Positions 11,038 to 22,297 of a stretch of 64,000 nucleotides of DNA are shown here, one piece after another. The position numbers were made by a program, and so were the translations under genes. How positions within the stretch are numbered: the stretch's first letter is position 1; every line of letters begins with the position of its first letter. The stretch spans positions 22,275 to 86,274 of the forward strand of contig OENT01000204.1 of the NCBI GenBank assembly GCA_900239685.1, written 5' to 3'. The notes below the pieces were generated by a model, which saw only the letters and a list, made by a program, of their open reading frames with translations, did no database searches and was not told the DNA's origin. Source of the stretch: Rotaria macrura. Lineage: Eukaryota; Rotifera; Eurotatoria; Philodinida; Philodinidae.

Positions 11038-11745
11038 AGCTATACATTGTCACAATCAATTACTCGAATGCATTTGGCTAGTTGTGATTTGACGGACTAT
11101 CTGATGAAAACCATGAACAACTATTCTTATTTTTTCATTACTACGACCGAATGTGAGATCACTCGTGACATGAAAGAAAAACTCTGTCATGAGATGCTTC
11201 ATTTCTAACGAGAAATCGCAAAAGCAGCATGCTCGTCTTCATGTGAAAAGAGCTACGAATTGCCAGACGATCACTTTACTGATATCGACAATGAACGATT
11301 TCAATTTCTAAAGATTCTTTTTCAACGAAGCCCCCTTCAAATAAAAAGAGAAGATCATTATCGATTCTATCTTCAGGCATTCATGAACTCAACTAAAATG
11401 GATTTAGCGATTCAACACTAATATCTGTACGAATCTCTACAAGAATATCCTTCTTTCCAGTGGTTGGTAGCCATGTGCCAACTTTTCTGAAGGATCCTAA
11501 TTAGTTGATTCGTATTTAAAGGCACGAGGGTGTTTCTTAGTATTGTTGAGCGAATGTAAAAAGAGATGACTTCATCTGCTCCATCATGCATAGACCACAA
11601 GGTTTTTGTTCCACAAGAACACAAATATTCGACGCCGATTAGTGGCTCAATTTTCGCCTCGTTATCGAACTTTCAGCAGCTGGCTATCTCCAAAAAGGAG
11701 TAGGAAGGATTAGATTTATTGATTTTTCACCGTAAATGTTTTTAA
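11038..11745 (+). pseudogene. actin pseudogene, 3' part
   Basis: A single frame of 236 codons continues actin to its C-terminus: SYTLSQSITRMHLASCDLTD (actin YALPHAI...RDLTD), [72 protein letters not shown] and the diagnostic end HRKCF followed by TAA at 11743-11745. Internal stops occur after EMLHF, at 11419-11421, near 11488 and 11503, within RM*KE and at 11701-11703. About 20 extra codons sit in the TVLSGGTTMYPG region. The frame itself is unshifted over 700 bp. Confidence 0.9.
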
Positions 11746-12742
11746 AAACAAGAACCTGATTAGCTTCAATTTTTTCTTGGCGATCGAATTTTCTGTGTAC
11801 CTGTTTGTGTATGTGTTTATCATCTTCAATAGTCCCTCTGTCCAGCTTCGATCCGCTACTGAATATGGTGTTATTCTCTATTAACAATCCTCTTTTTTTT
11901 TCTTCAAGAATATAATATGCAGGTATATGTTTTGTTTCTCTCATGATTTCTTCAAACATCGATATTGCGGGACTTCAAAACTAAGGATACGACGGCAGAG
12001 CGTGCGAGTTTGATTTTAGATAAGTATTCGTGTGAATAGAGTTCATCACTTCACTGAAAACCGATTGTACGTCAAGTATTATTGATTGCCAAAACCACAT
12101 CAACAAATTTGGGCGGAGTGCATAACGTGACTGTGGATAGTCTTATTAGAATATATAAAAAATTCGTTACACGCAGAATGTGTTTCTAAATATGAGGGAG
12201 TCGTTTTTTTAATAAGAAGGGAAAGAGATTAATATGGAAAACAACAGAAATATAGTATACAGATGCAACTATTTATGTGACTCTGAGCTTAATGAATCCG
12301 ATTCGAAAATAAGTAGTAGTCATATTTTCTGTCCTTGTCTCTTTAAAACACTCAGATATACCCATAGCTACACCCTATCATTCGAAAAACTCCAAAGTAC
12401 TTCGTACCGATGAAAATCCTTGGGAATTAATACAGAGTGCAATATTCATTCAAAACATTCCAATTTTTTCAATTAATCTATCATTAATACCTCACTTACT
12501 TCATCAAAAAGAGCACCTGCTATGTGCCTATTCATGTAATTGCCTGTAAAACTATCTCTCAAGCTAGCATTCTTCTTCAAATAAACGTGGCAGAATAAAT
12601 TGAGATATTAAGTCACCCAAATGTAGGCATTTTTCAGTTTGGAAAAAGTTTTTTCTTATCCATCGACAAAAGTAAGTGAATGTATTTTTGTGAAGGTTTT
12701 AACATTTGTTGATGTTTTTTCTTACTACAGATCAAACACAGA
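11746..12742. other. intergenic, nothing recognised
   Basis: I see no supported gene or structured repeat. A 91-codon minus frame at 11684-11959 overlaps the actin 3' end and lacks family features. Confidence 0.4.
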
Positions 12743-13091
12743 ATGTTCAGAGTGATCTTGCTTGTTCTGATCGCCTTCTCAAATTTAACGAGCACAAGTA
12801 AGAAAATATTGTCAAGAATCGATATTTTGTGTAGACTGTACATTTTCGCCGGGTCAGGCATGCATGTGCTCTATCCCAAAGATGTCGATTCTAGAACTAT
12901 TTTATATGCTGAATTTGAATCTTAAATCAGAATCGCAAAATATTGAACCGAAGAAAGCTGTGACTAAATACCTTCCTATACTACGATTTTGGAAAGAAAG
13001 GACGGCGGCGCATAAGAAACAAAATCAACTCCTTTTTGGATTTCTAAAAGTAACACGTCGTTCGAGGCCGGTTTCAGATCAATTTTTATAG
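12743..13091 (+). CDS. possible small secreted protein, two exons
   Basis: The ATG at 12743 opens a signal-peptide-like sequence, MFRVILLVLIAFSNLTST, followed exactly by a GTAAGA donor at 12798. If a 37-bp intron (12798-12834) is removed, the frame continues NCTFSPGQACMCSIPK and runs 86 codons to a TAG at 13089-13091, about 103 residues in all. The rest is Lys/Arg-rich with no recognised domain. The intron is shorter than any other in the window, so the model is weak. No homologue is recognised. Confidence 0.3.
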
Positions 13092-13599
13092 TGTTTAAGG
13101 TCGCTTTAACCCTAAATACTAAGTGTGGTATAATTACTTTCATGAATTTACAGAGAGTATCTTACAAATAATGCTAGATTTCAATATATTCTTCGTATCG
13201 GCGAAGTCTCATTAAAAAAAACGTTTAGTTCGTCGTCAATTCATAAATGAGCAAGTCCACTAACACTATTTATTGACTCCTGCTTTTATTCACTTCATAG
13301 TGGATGAGTGTCTGTTACATTGATAGTATGCTATATATTGTCTGACATTTTCATGGTCCAGAGAGACTCACCATAGTACGCACGTGCTTATTTCAATATA
13401 ATAATCAATAATGACTCTTGATTATACGTACAAGTTGGTATGATTGATATCTTCTGGAGTCATTGAGCATTTTTTGAACTAGTCTTTTATCATGGATTTC
13501 GAAGAGGTGAATGGTTGTAAATGTCTGATCGATTCAACAATATTTTGCCCTCCAATTGCCCTGAATTATATATGATTTGAAAGAACATTTTACGGGAAT
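13092..13599. other. intergenic, nothing recognised
   Basis: AT-rich sequence with no coding or structured feature that I can support. Confidence 0.4.
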
Positions 13600-14340
13600 A
13601 TTTTGGCACTAAATTTACGAGACACTAATTTACACCTATTAACCTAGTAATAATCATAAAGCTTTCTTGTGGGAAAAAGTCTAGCTGAGCGTTAAAATTG
13701 GGAGAGTCCCAAAGTAATTGAATTCATTTTGGCTCAAATATTTGCCTGGTATCAGGCAACTACTATGCTAGAATAATTTCCAAAGAATTTGTGTGCTTAT
13801 TATATATTTGGTTGAGATATGAAAATTCTTCTGTATTTTCCCTATCGAACCCCGTATTTCCAGCAGAATCATAGTTTCGAATTTCGTCTTGAAACATTTC
13901 TCAACTCAAAATCTCACTTAGATTAACGTGTAGAAAACATTTAAGTTTTTTTCAAGCATTGCACACGTGAGATAAGAGTTTTTCGAAATCCCATGATTTA
14001 TGAAAGAACTACCTTTATTTGGCAAAACTTTATCTCACATACGCAATGCTCAAAAATTCTGAATCTTTCTCTATAAGCTAATTTCGGTGAGATTTTGATC
14101 TAGGAAAGGTTCCAGATCGAATTTCTGAGATATAATTTTGCAAGAAAAGTTAGGCTTTGCAGAGAAAATACAGAAAAATTTCCAACTCTTACCTAAATCT
14201 CAATTAGCACACTAATCCTTTGGAGATTACTCTAGCTAAGTAGTCGCCTAATACCTAGCAAATATTTGAACTTAAGAGCTTTCAATTACTTGAGAACTTT
14301 CAATGTAGTCAAAAGGTGTAAAGTTATAAAAAATTAAATT
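13600..14340. repeat. old foldback element, about 740 bp
   Basis: A long imperfect inverted repeat centred near 14005. Left-arm landmarks recur as reverse complements in the right arm: TTTACACCT (about 13630 against 14317), CAAATATTTGC (about 13736 against 14260), CTGTATTTTC (about 13832 against 14170), CAAAATCTCAC (about 13907 against 14090) and AGCATTGC...GTGAGATAA (about 13958 against 14040). Arms are about 350 bp with a short loop and no ORF. Ends are approximate. Confidence 0.75.
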
Positions 14341-16079
14341 TCCGAAGATGAAATGTACACTTGAATGATTGAATCTAAAAATTTGATGTATTTTGAATCG
14401 AAAGCAAATCAAGGACAATCGTTATTTTTCCATCAAAGTCACCATCCTGAAAGAAGAGTAAATCATGAAAACTCATCCTTTTCAGGTGCGAAACTAATGA
14501 AAAACATGATATGTTATTTTGGATGATGCAATAGACACTTGAATCGATGTTCTTTAAAGTTCATCGATGTATTCTGCATTCCTATACGTGATGCGACACC
14601 ATGAATTTGCCATTAGGCTCATTGAAGGAGATTGATGAAATACATGTAAAAGTAATCACGCATTTTCATGATAAGCCGTGGGACTGACTCCGAGAACTTG
14701 GTTTCGATTGAACCCCATGGAAGGCTGAAATGACTTCATTCTTCGATTGAATGTGCAGTAGGCTTTAAAAATCCATTTTCCCTAGTTACCACAATGAGAC
14801 AAATTGCATGGTAGCAATTTCTGATGACATATCACTTGCTGAAACGGTGCATGATATATCCGTGTACGGTCGTTCATCCCAACAGTTTTTCACATCTCTT
14901 CGACAGCCTGACAGTAAGGATACGCCAGTAACACTAATACTGTTAGACAATAACTACTAGTACCACCATACAAGTAATGCGGGAACTTGTGCATCGGGAT
15001 CTGTCAGTGTCCAGAAGACCTTCAAGTGTTAGAAAAAAGTAACTGCTTTTGCTGTCTCTTAGCGATTTCAGACTGGAGGGTAGAGAGCGAGGGGGTGAGG
15101 ATACGTTGCTGAGCAACTTTTACCAGATATGGGTTACTCAAACCATTAACCATCGTCAGATGAGCAACTCGTTACTAGCGGTGATTGCACATCACTATTT
15201 TGGATGATCTAGGTCAAAAGATGATCATATCTGCCGTGAAAACAGACGTTTTTCTGCAGCTCCATCTTGATACCGTTGAAAAATCAAGCATTAGGGAACA
15301 CCCATAGTTATTCACAAGCACTAAATACATCTCAACCCTTCATGAAGCCGGTATTCAAGGCTTTATCTCAAAACTTATTTGGAAACTGACAGTTAACATG
15401 AATACTGATTCCAGTAAGCGTGACACTTAATTAAAGTTTAGGTTGGCGCACCATCGTGAACTTATTTTGATTTCACTGATTCAGGAGAATATGACTCATT
15501 TTGAACATTTGATACTCACCAAGGACTTGAGCGATCTACCTCAAATTTGATTCCTGCATCAACATTAAATATATAAGATTTTAGCCATAATTGCTGGCCT
15601 ATACATCTATATTAAAAATCTGAATCTATATTTCGAACATGCAAAATTGTTATCCAGTAAGTTCCGCTACTATTCGTCGACAGAACAGAATCGGATTTGA
15701 CTAATTCTTTTGTGGAAGAATGTTCCTTGGTGGAGACACCAAAATTGATGGAAATTTCTACACAAACTGAGAAAGAGAGCAAAAAGCCACAAAAATGTAT
15801 CGTAAAACCGACTCTGGTGTTTCTGGTTGCAAGGTAACTGTAAACAGTTATACAGAAAGTTCTCGTGTCCTCTAAGTTGATGAATTCAAAATCATCGCCT
15901 TACTCGCATATTGTGGCAATGATTAAAACGGAGAACTATCCTAAAAAATATGAAATGTTGAGACGCATTAATCGCTCTTTATCTTGGAAGATATAGCGGG
16001 GATTACCACAGTGATATGGACACTTGATCATTGTTCTTAATCTCAACTTCTGTGAAAGTTTGGACGTAGACAACCCAGG
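14341..16079. other. intergenic with one exon-like fragment
   Basis: Mostly featureless. At about 15661-15832 an open + frame reads TNSFVEECSLVETPKLME and STQTEKESKKPQK before an AG-GTAACT donor-like site, which resembles a coding exon, but no partner exon or homologue is recognised. Confidence 0.35.
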
Positions 16080-16420
16080 TGAATGAGTCCAATACCGAAT
16101 CCGATCGGATTCTACGATCCGATGAAATCTTATGGGAATCCGGGTTGTGGAAACAGTAACGGATCCGACGGAAGAAACCTATTTTCCTATTTGTGTACGA
16201 ATTAGCATTTAATCGCAATAGTGGAGGCCTGTTTTATCACACGATGAAATCCAATCGGATTCCGATAGTAGGATTCGATAAAATCCAACACTAGGGATCC
16301 GAATCTCGGATCGCAACCAGGAATCCGATGAGATTTCGTCGGATAAGAGAAACTCCGATAGAAACATGATCGGATCCGACAGGCATCCGATTGGATCCAT
16401 CGGTCGGAATGATCCTCCTG
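16080..16420. repeat. degenerate GATCCGAT/ATCGGATC repeat cluster
   Basis: Within about 340 bp the core TCCGAT or its complement ATCGGA recurs more than ten times (for example at AATCCGATCGGATTC near 16098, GGATCCGACGG near 16161, AATCCAATCGGATTCC near 16250, GATCGGATCCGACAGG near 16368). Many are palindromic. The repeats create several overlapping minus-strand frames rich in Ser, Asp, Arg and Ile that are not genes. Confidence 0.7.
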
Positions 16421-16842
16421 GGAACGAAAGGATGAGTCAGAAAAAAGGGAATCAGTTCTAGAGTTATTATTGAAACTTCTAGTGATTTTAGTGGTTCCGA
16501 AAATGACCATTGTTCCATGAAAAAGTTGTTTGAATCGGATTGAGTTTTAGATGCGACTGGCAACGGCTACTTGAAGAATTTTATTAGTAGTAGACATTTC
16601 AGACGTATCAGTTCGGAGTACAGTAATGGAAAACTAGGATTGCAATAATTTTGTACTCGACTGAAGCGTTGTCTCAGTCCCTCGTGCTCAAACAAGTTCG
16701 GTTGTGTTTATGTTTTATTCTCAGTATTATTTCGAACTGGAGAGAATTATTCATTCTCAATGAATAAGATGATGGTCCAATGTCAAAAAATATGTTTCCG
16801 TAAAATGTTTAGCAACGTTTGTGACGCATAACTTCTCAGCAG

Positions 16843-17099
16843 CTACCCAGGTCCATCAAAACGGACATCCGTTACGGACCGTTGAGTGGACGCAGTTATA
16901 CGGACCGTAACATCATTAAAATAGGGCCGTATACGGCCGTATTTTCACAGTATACGATCCTTTATTACTGTGCCCAGAAATAGTACCGTATACGGAGCCG
17001 TATACTGTGAAAATACGGCCGTATACGGGCCTATTTTAATGATGTTACGGTCCGTATAACTGCGTCCACTCAACGGCCCGTATCGTTCGACCTGGGTAG
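16843..17099. mobile_element. 257-bp near-perfect foldback (MITE-like) element
   Basis: The left end CTACCCAGGTC (from 16843) mirrors the right end GACCTGGGTAG (to 17099). Arms of about 105 bp pair almost perfectly, sharing GAGTGGACGCAGTTATACGG, ACATCATTAAAATAGG, CCGTATACGGCCGTATTTTC. The loop is about 35 bp. It contains repeated CCGTATACGG palindromes and is far more GC-rich than its surroundings. No clear target duplication was found. Confidence 0.85.
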
Positions 17100-17178
17100 T
17101 TGCATCGACCGGTACTAATGTGCCATATATGTCATTCTACTTCAATAAACAAAGTTAGTCATTGTCATCTACATATAG

Positions 17179-18317
17179 TGGCGGCTTTATCACCTACGCC
17201 CATTTGGATGCGTGGATTGTGGTGCGTTGCCCAGTATTCAGAATCCTCTCAAAGCTATACACAGATCGGACAAGCATTCTTTTACAACAATGGAACCTTC
17301 ACTAGCAATTTCCTTGATAATCCGACATTCACTCAGGTAAATACATCGAGTCACTTCCTTCCTGCCCATTAATACACTCATTGGATTTTTCAGGTCAACC
17401 ATTTTCTAAGCATTGACAGTACGGATGAGAGTGATGGAACTTATCAAATATACACTACCACGACAAAAGGTACGCGTGCAATATCAGAAGAAACTCAGAG
17501 TCATACTTTAGTATTTTAATCAGGTCCTCTTGAATATCTCAATAAACCTTCGTGCTTTTGGTATCGTCGAGTCGCCAATGGAGACATCGTCTTAGGACGC
17601 CAATCGAATGGCACCTGTACACAAACCTACGAAGTAGATACTACATCCACTACTATTCGATACACACGCAATCCTTCGAATTGCCGCTTCATTGATGATG
17701 AAGATACAAATCTGGTTATATCGGAAACATCATTTGAACTTAATCAGTTACTTCAATTAGATCGTAAATTACCTTTGGAGAAACGACGAGCTGTCGTTTT
17801 CTATGGCAGCTCATCGATTCGTCTGTGGTCGACATTAGCAGCGGATTTTCCTTATTATACTGTTTTGAATCGAGGTTTTGGAGGATCGGCATTAACACAG
17901 TGCTTGAAACAATGGAAAAGGATTGTTTATCCACTGGAACCCAGCGTGATTATTCTCTATGCAGGTGAAAACGATATTGCTGCTGGTAATTCACCCTCTA
18001 ATATACAATCTGCTTTTCGTCGGCTCATTCCTGACATCCGTCGTTTCTATCCAAATATACCTATCGCTTACATTTCAGTGAAGCCTAGTCCGTATAGAAT
18101 CGATAAGATATCCAAGTTGAACGAAACGAACATTCGTATTCATGACGATATCAAACTGCTCTTTCCAGATGTGACTTTCATTGATATTTGGTCACAGATG
18201 CTAACTGCCGATGGGCAACCACGACGGGAATTATTCGGGGCCGATACACTACACATGAATGCAAAAGGCTATGCTATCTGGGCAAAAGTAGTCAATGACT
18301 ATTTGAGCACAGCTTGA
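17179..18317 (+). CDS. SGNH/GDSL-family hydrolase (5' end not located)
   Basis: Exons 17179-17336, 17394-17469 and 17524-18317 join in frame through 57- and 54-bp GT...AG introns, giving about 341 residues; an upstream first exon is needed but not found. The last exon carries the SGNH fold: block I RAVVFYGSSSIRLW with the nucleophile Ser codon at 17811-17813, LNRGFGGSALTQC (block II Gly), LYAGENDIAAG (block III Asn, 17970), and DTLHMNAKGY with catalytic Asp at 18243 and His at 18252. The wording YGSSSIRLW...GFGGS is that of bacterial lipase/acylhydrolase proteins. The N-terminal portion is Cys-containing and extracellular in look. The 257-bp foldback ends only 79 bp before the first exon I can see. 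AATAAA follows at about 18391. Substrate unknown. Confidence 0.8.
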
Positions 18318-21300
18318 TCTCGTATTCTTTGGAAGGGCTCCATGTATGTCAAATGTCGAGTCCATTTGATTAATTGATACAATCTACAAAAAATAAAAAG
18401 TTGGAAATAATACCTTGTCTTAGTGATTCATTCGTTGTTGATGCTGGTGTAATTTGGAAAATTCTTAGTTAGTTTAATCGATCGATCGATTGAGATGCTA
18501 GCAGCTCTTGTTTCAGCTAAGAATGACTGTGAATCCAACTGACAGCGAACAGTTGCGAAGATGCCTCTATCGATTCAACTCTCCATTTGAGTTTTTGTAT
18601 TGATGAGTGGAGTTATAGTGGAATAGGATAGTATGACATTCTTCATGAAGAAAACATGACTCCTGAAAGATGCGTACGAAATATGTTCGAACTGAAACAC
18701 AAACCATATGTTTTTGATATTGCCATTCAGCCAGTGCACAACTAGTTCTATCGTCAAAGTTGGTGTAAAATGCAAATGAATGACCAGAAACTTGATCAGT
18801 ATTATCAAAACAATTTGAATAGTAACGATCTATTAAGGAGCAATGAAGTACATTTCTAATGAAAGATTCTCTCCAGCAGTCTCGATCTTAGTCGTTCTTA
18901 TTTTTATTATTGAACAGATAATTTATCTCACATTGTATCAGAGAATGGGATGCGGGTATCAAAATAGAAATAAAAAAGCTTGCAGTGCTATCCCTAACGA
19001 GATTTCAATGTCAAACAGGATTCAGTCACCTTCATTTTGGATGCAGATGGTCTATATATTGATCATGATCCTTGGTAAAGTTCAAAGAGCAGCATGGTCA
19101 CATGACTTTCATGGTCTATGATGTCAGAAAATTTTCTTTGACATGTCTCTCACAGTCAGTAGGTGCTGGCGAGAGATTCAATATTCTATATTAAGGACTT
19201 CAACCCTTATTACCCTCCGTGTTTCACAAAATCGAGATATAGTATTCGCTACTACTTTCAGCAATTATCAAATTAGACAGCATCAACATATTATTTTTTT
19301 AAAGACTTAGTGTTACTCAATAGTTGACTATTAACTTCCATAGAATTGAAACCCTACTTGAAATCTTTCCGGGTAAAAACTAAATAAGAGACGAATAACA
19401 AACCAATAAACACTGGTACGTTGATCAAGGGAAAGTCTCACTACTTTTAACAGCTTTGACTCAACTTGTAACTATTTAATTCACTAAAATTCCCGTATCA
19501 GTCGAGAATGATAATCAAGATAAAAAGACGATTAAATATCTTCGATCATGTCTCTTAAATCAAAACTCAATCAATATAGTCTTTCGACTTGCAGCATGTG
19601 CGATAAGGAATAATTGAAAATTCAATAAAATTTTCGCTTTTGGCTTTGATCTCGTATTGAGTTTAAGTGATCAAAATAAATTTTCAGACGAAAACAATTC
19701 CAATCATCACTGGCATCATTCAAGGTAGCGAATGTTCACGAATTCATCTTGAAGAATTCAGAAAAGATAATAATCTTCCAGTTACTCGGCCGTCGCATCC
19801 GTTTTAATACCACTTGTCGTCGAGGTGAACCGATACAATCATCTCACGTTGATTGCTAAGTTAAGGAGAAAAAATCCGATTCTGAACACATACATACACC
19901 GTCAGCGACCACGGGTGTTACTTTATCTTTACTTTATTTTATAAAGCGTGCATAAATAAAATTTTTATTTATAAAGAATATATACTATGTGATCTTTATT
20001 CAGAATAGAAAAGGAGTGTATGTAATTATTCTATACAGTACTATAAATTGGATTTTTCACTTCAATTGACAGTCGAAAAAAAGGCTGAAAATAAAAGATA
20101 TATGCTTCAATCGGCAATCAAACCCAAGATATGATATCTAGTTAGCCGGATCAGTACCGTAACCATTGAACTGTCGAAGCACGACGAACATACCAGAATA
20201 TCGGATATGATATTTTATGACTTTCGATCGTAAAATATCAAATCTGATATTCTATAAAATAATTAAATACGATCTTTACATTTATAGAATACAGATAAAG
20301 AAATTCTTTACTTTTGAAAAATATAGAAATATAAAGATAAATGTATGAAGTTTTTTATTAGCCGAGGGAAAGGAACTCGTGTCATGAAAAATGAATTTTC
20401 AAAGTAGAAGCCGTTTATAATATGCAGATGTTTGTTCTTTGAAGAGAACGATGTGAATTAATATGTAGTCTGGCAAAAAACACAGACTCGTTTCATCAAT
20501 TCACTCATTTGTAATTAGGTATGCGCCAGTGCCAATTAACTGGGTACCGATTCAATTGGGTACCCGTCAGAATGGGTGACCCAGTCGGGCTGTGGGTATT
20601 TATATAACTCAACTCATTTTCACGATTAAATAATATAATCTATTTGTATAATTTAATTACTAAATATTGATTGAGTCATAGATCAATTAAATATATACCT
20701 AATCAGACTGGCACCTAGTGAATTAGATACTCGTGCATAACGCATGCACTCCTAGCTCTCTATACCTTAAAATTACTTACAAAGGGTACTCCTATTTATT
20801 TGATTACGAATCGAGTGATAAAGACACCCAGTCTCCATCCCTTAACTGGCACTGGTGTATATCTATATGTAATTGGCGAAGAGTGAAAGAATCTCTTGTG
20901 TTTCAGATTCCACCGATTTTAACAGCGGTTCTTCTATCTAAGATTCAGTTTTGATGGCATTCTACACTATAAAAGTGGGATTCTATGCCACCCCAACATT
21001 CGTATGAAAGCTGCTTTATAGGAAATATCACATGACTCTCAAGTTAATCAGATATAAATTTCCCACTATCACAGGTTTCAGAGAACGCTGAGAGAATGTA
21101 GTGGTATGCATCTAACCCTTAGATACCTGATTTATTGAAAAGATGAAAATGATATCGAAAGACACTATCTCATTGGGGTTTTCTTGTAGTATCCGTAAAA
21201 TCAAACCACATTAAAAGTGAATTAAATTTTCTACCAACCATTTTTCTTAATTCCGCATTAAATTTTCTAGTGTAGACAAGGCCATATTCGGGAATCTTTT

Positions 21301-21540
21301 TATTGAAGATGTCTGATCTTCATTACTCTATTGGAGCTCAATTCAACGAGTGGATTAGGGGCAACGATTAATTCAAATAATTTTGATTTAAAAATAAATG
21401 TTCTTTAAAATTTTGACTACTCTACTTAATAATAAAATTTCTTTTTGAAATTCGTCAGCTAGGCTGCGGGCATCTTTTGTTATTACACTAAGTGTCATGC
21501 AGCTTGTTCGTCCTACGTGCTCAGAAAGTAAATAAGTTTA
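18318..21540. other. 3.2 kb intergenic, no supported gene
   Basis: A 92-codon + frame at 18843 starts with a hydrophobic helix (VSILVVLIFIIEQIIYLTLY) but shows no domain. A hairpin pairs AGAATATCGGATATGATATTTTA-type arms at 20195-20216 and 20231-20252. A GGGTACC-rich patch lies at 20535-20590. The 73-codon frame at 20733 is unsupported. Confidence 0.45.
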
Positions 21541-21960
21541 TTACTTTAATTCGGCAACTTCGTCTATAAACTGCTCTACTTCTCTTTTTTGGAGATAAGT
21601 TCATATAAAACCATCTACAAAATAACTTTCTGGTTCACTATATATAGGTAGACTATCAGCAATACATGTATACTATTCACTTACTAATGTTTTCGTCATA
21701 TATAAATCTGCTACTTCAACAATTTTTATATTTTCATTGATGTTTTCTTCTCGTAGAATAAATCGATATTTGATCTGCTCTTATATCATCTATGTCATCT
21801 GTATCGAAACGTAAGGCTTGATCGCATTCATTTCTAAAAATTCATCTATTTAATGCGTTATGGCGCGACCCACGCTTTTATACGCATTTGTTTCTTTTTT
21901 TTCTTTGAATTGAACAACTCTAACACGTTTTTTCTCCTCCTTTTTTCTCTTCAATGCATT
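21541..21960 (-). pseudogene. decayed ORF, 140 codons, family not recognised
   Basis: One minus-strand frame stays protein-like over 420 bp with only isolated stops. It begins in a Lys-rich segment (LKRKKEEKKRVRVVQFKEKK), continues ETNAYKSVGRAITH, IDEFLEMNAIKPYVSIQMT, EQIKYRFILREENINENIKI, VEVADLYMTKTLVSE, YTCIADSLPIYSEPESYFVD, and ends REVEQFIDEVAELK with TAA at 21541-21543. Stops fall near 21850, 21790, 21781, 21674 and 21601. Codon content and amphipathic helices suggest a former gene; I do not know the family. Confidence 0.6.
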
Positions 21961-22014
21961 TAAACACCGTTACGGCGTTTAAGTAACTGCATGGGAAAGA
22001 AAAGGAACGATCTC

Positions 22015-22106
22015 TTTAACCCTTTACGGCCGGCTATTTGAAAAACGCCGTACCCCTATAGGGGAAAATGTTGCCATATGGCAACATCCGGCCGGAAAGG
22101 GTTAAG
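22015..22106. repeat. 92-bp palindromic mini-element
   Basis: Ends pair as CTTTAACCCTTTACGGCCGG and its near-complement CCGGCCGGAAAGGGTTAAG. Inside are two perfect palindromes, CCCCTATAGGGG and GTTGCCATATGGCAAC. A related short hairpin, TTAAACACCGTTACGGCGTTTAA, lies just upstream at 21959-21981. Confidence 0.7.
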
Positions 22107-22297
22107 CATGTGTATAAAAAAAACATACTAATTGGGATGCTTATAAAGAAGACAACAAATGGAAAAAGAAGCTGATGATACATGAAATATATTGCATAAA
22201 TAAGTGGAAGTCTTGATTGTTCATTGATGGATATTAATGGTTCATTCATGAGAACATCTATGAAAGAGAAGAAAATATAAATCCGTCGATTACTAGC

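Noticed and set aside
16003-16563. Overlapping minus-strand frames of 63-102 codons rich in Ser, Asp and Arg
   Set aside because: They arise from the GATCCGAT-type repeat cluster read in several frames; no consistent domain or splice signal.
20535-20590. GGGTACC-rich patch as a possible telomere-like or regulatory array
   Set aside because: Only a few irregular copies, no consistent unit and no similarity to known telomere repeats.
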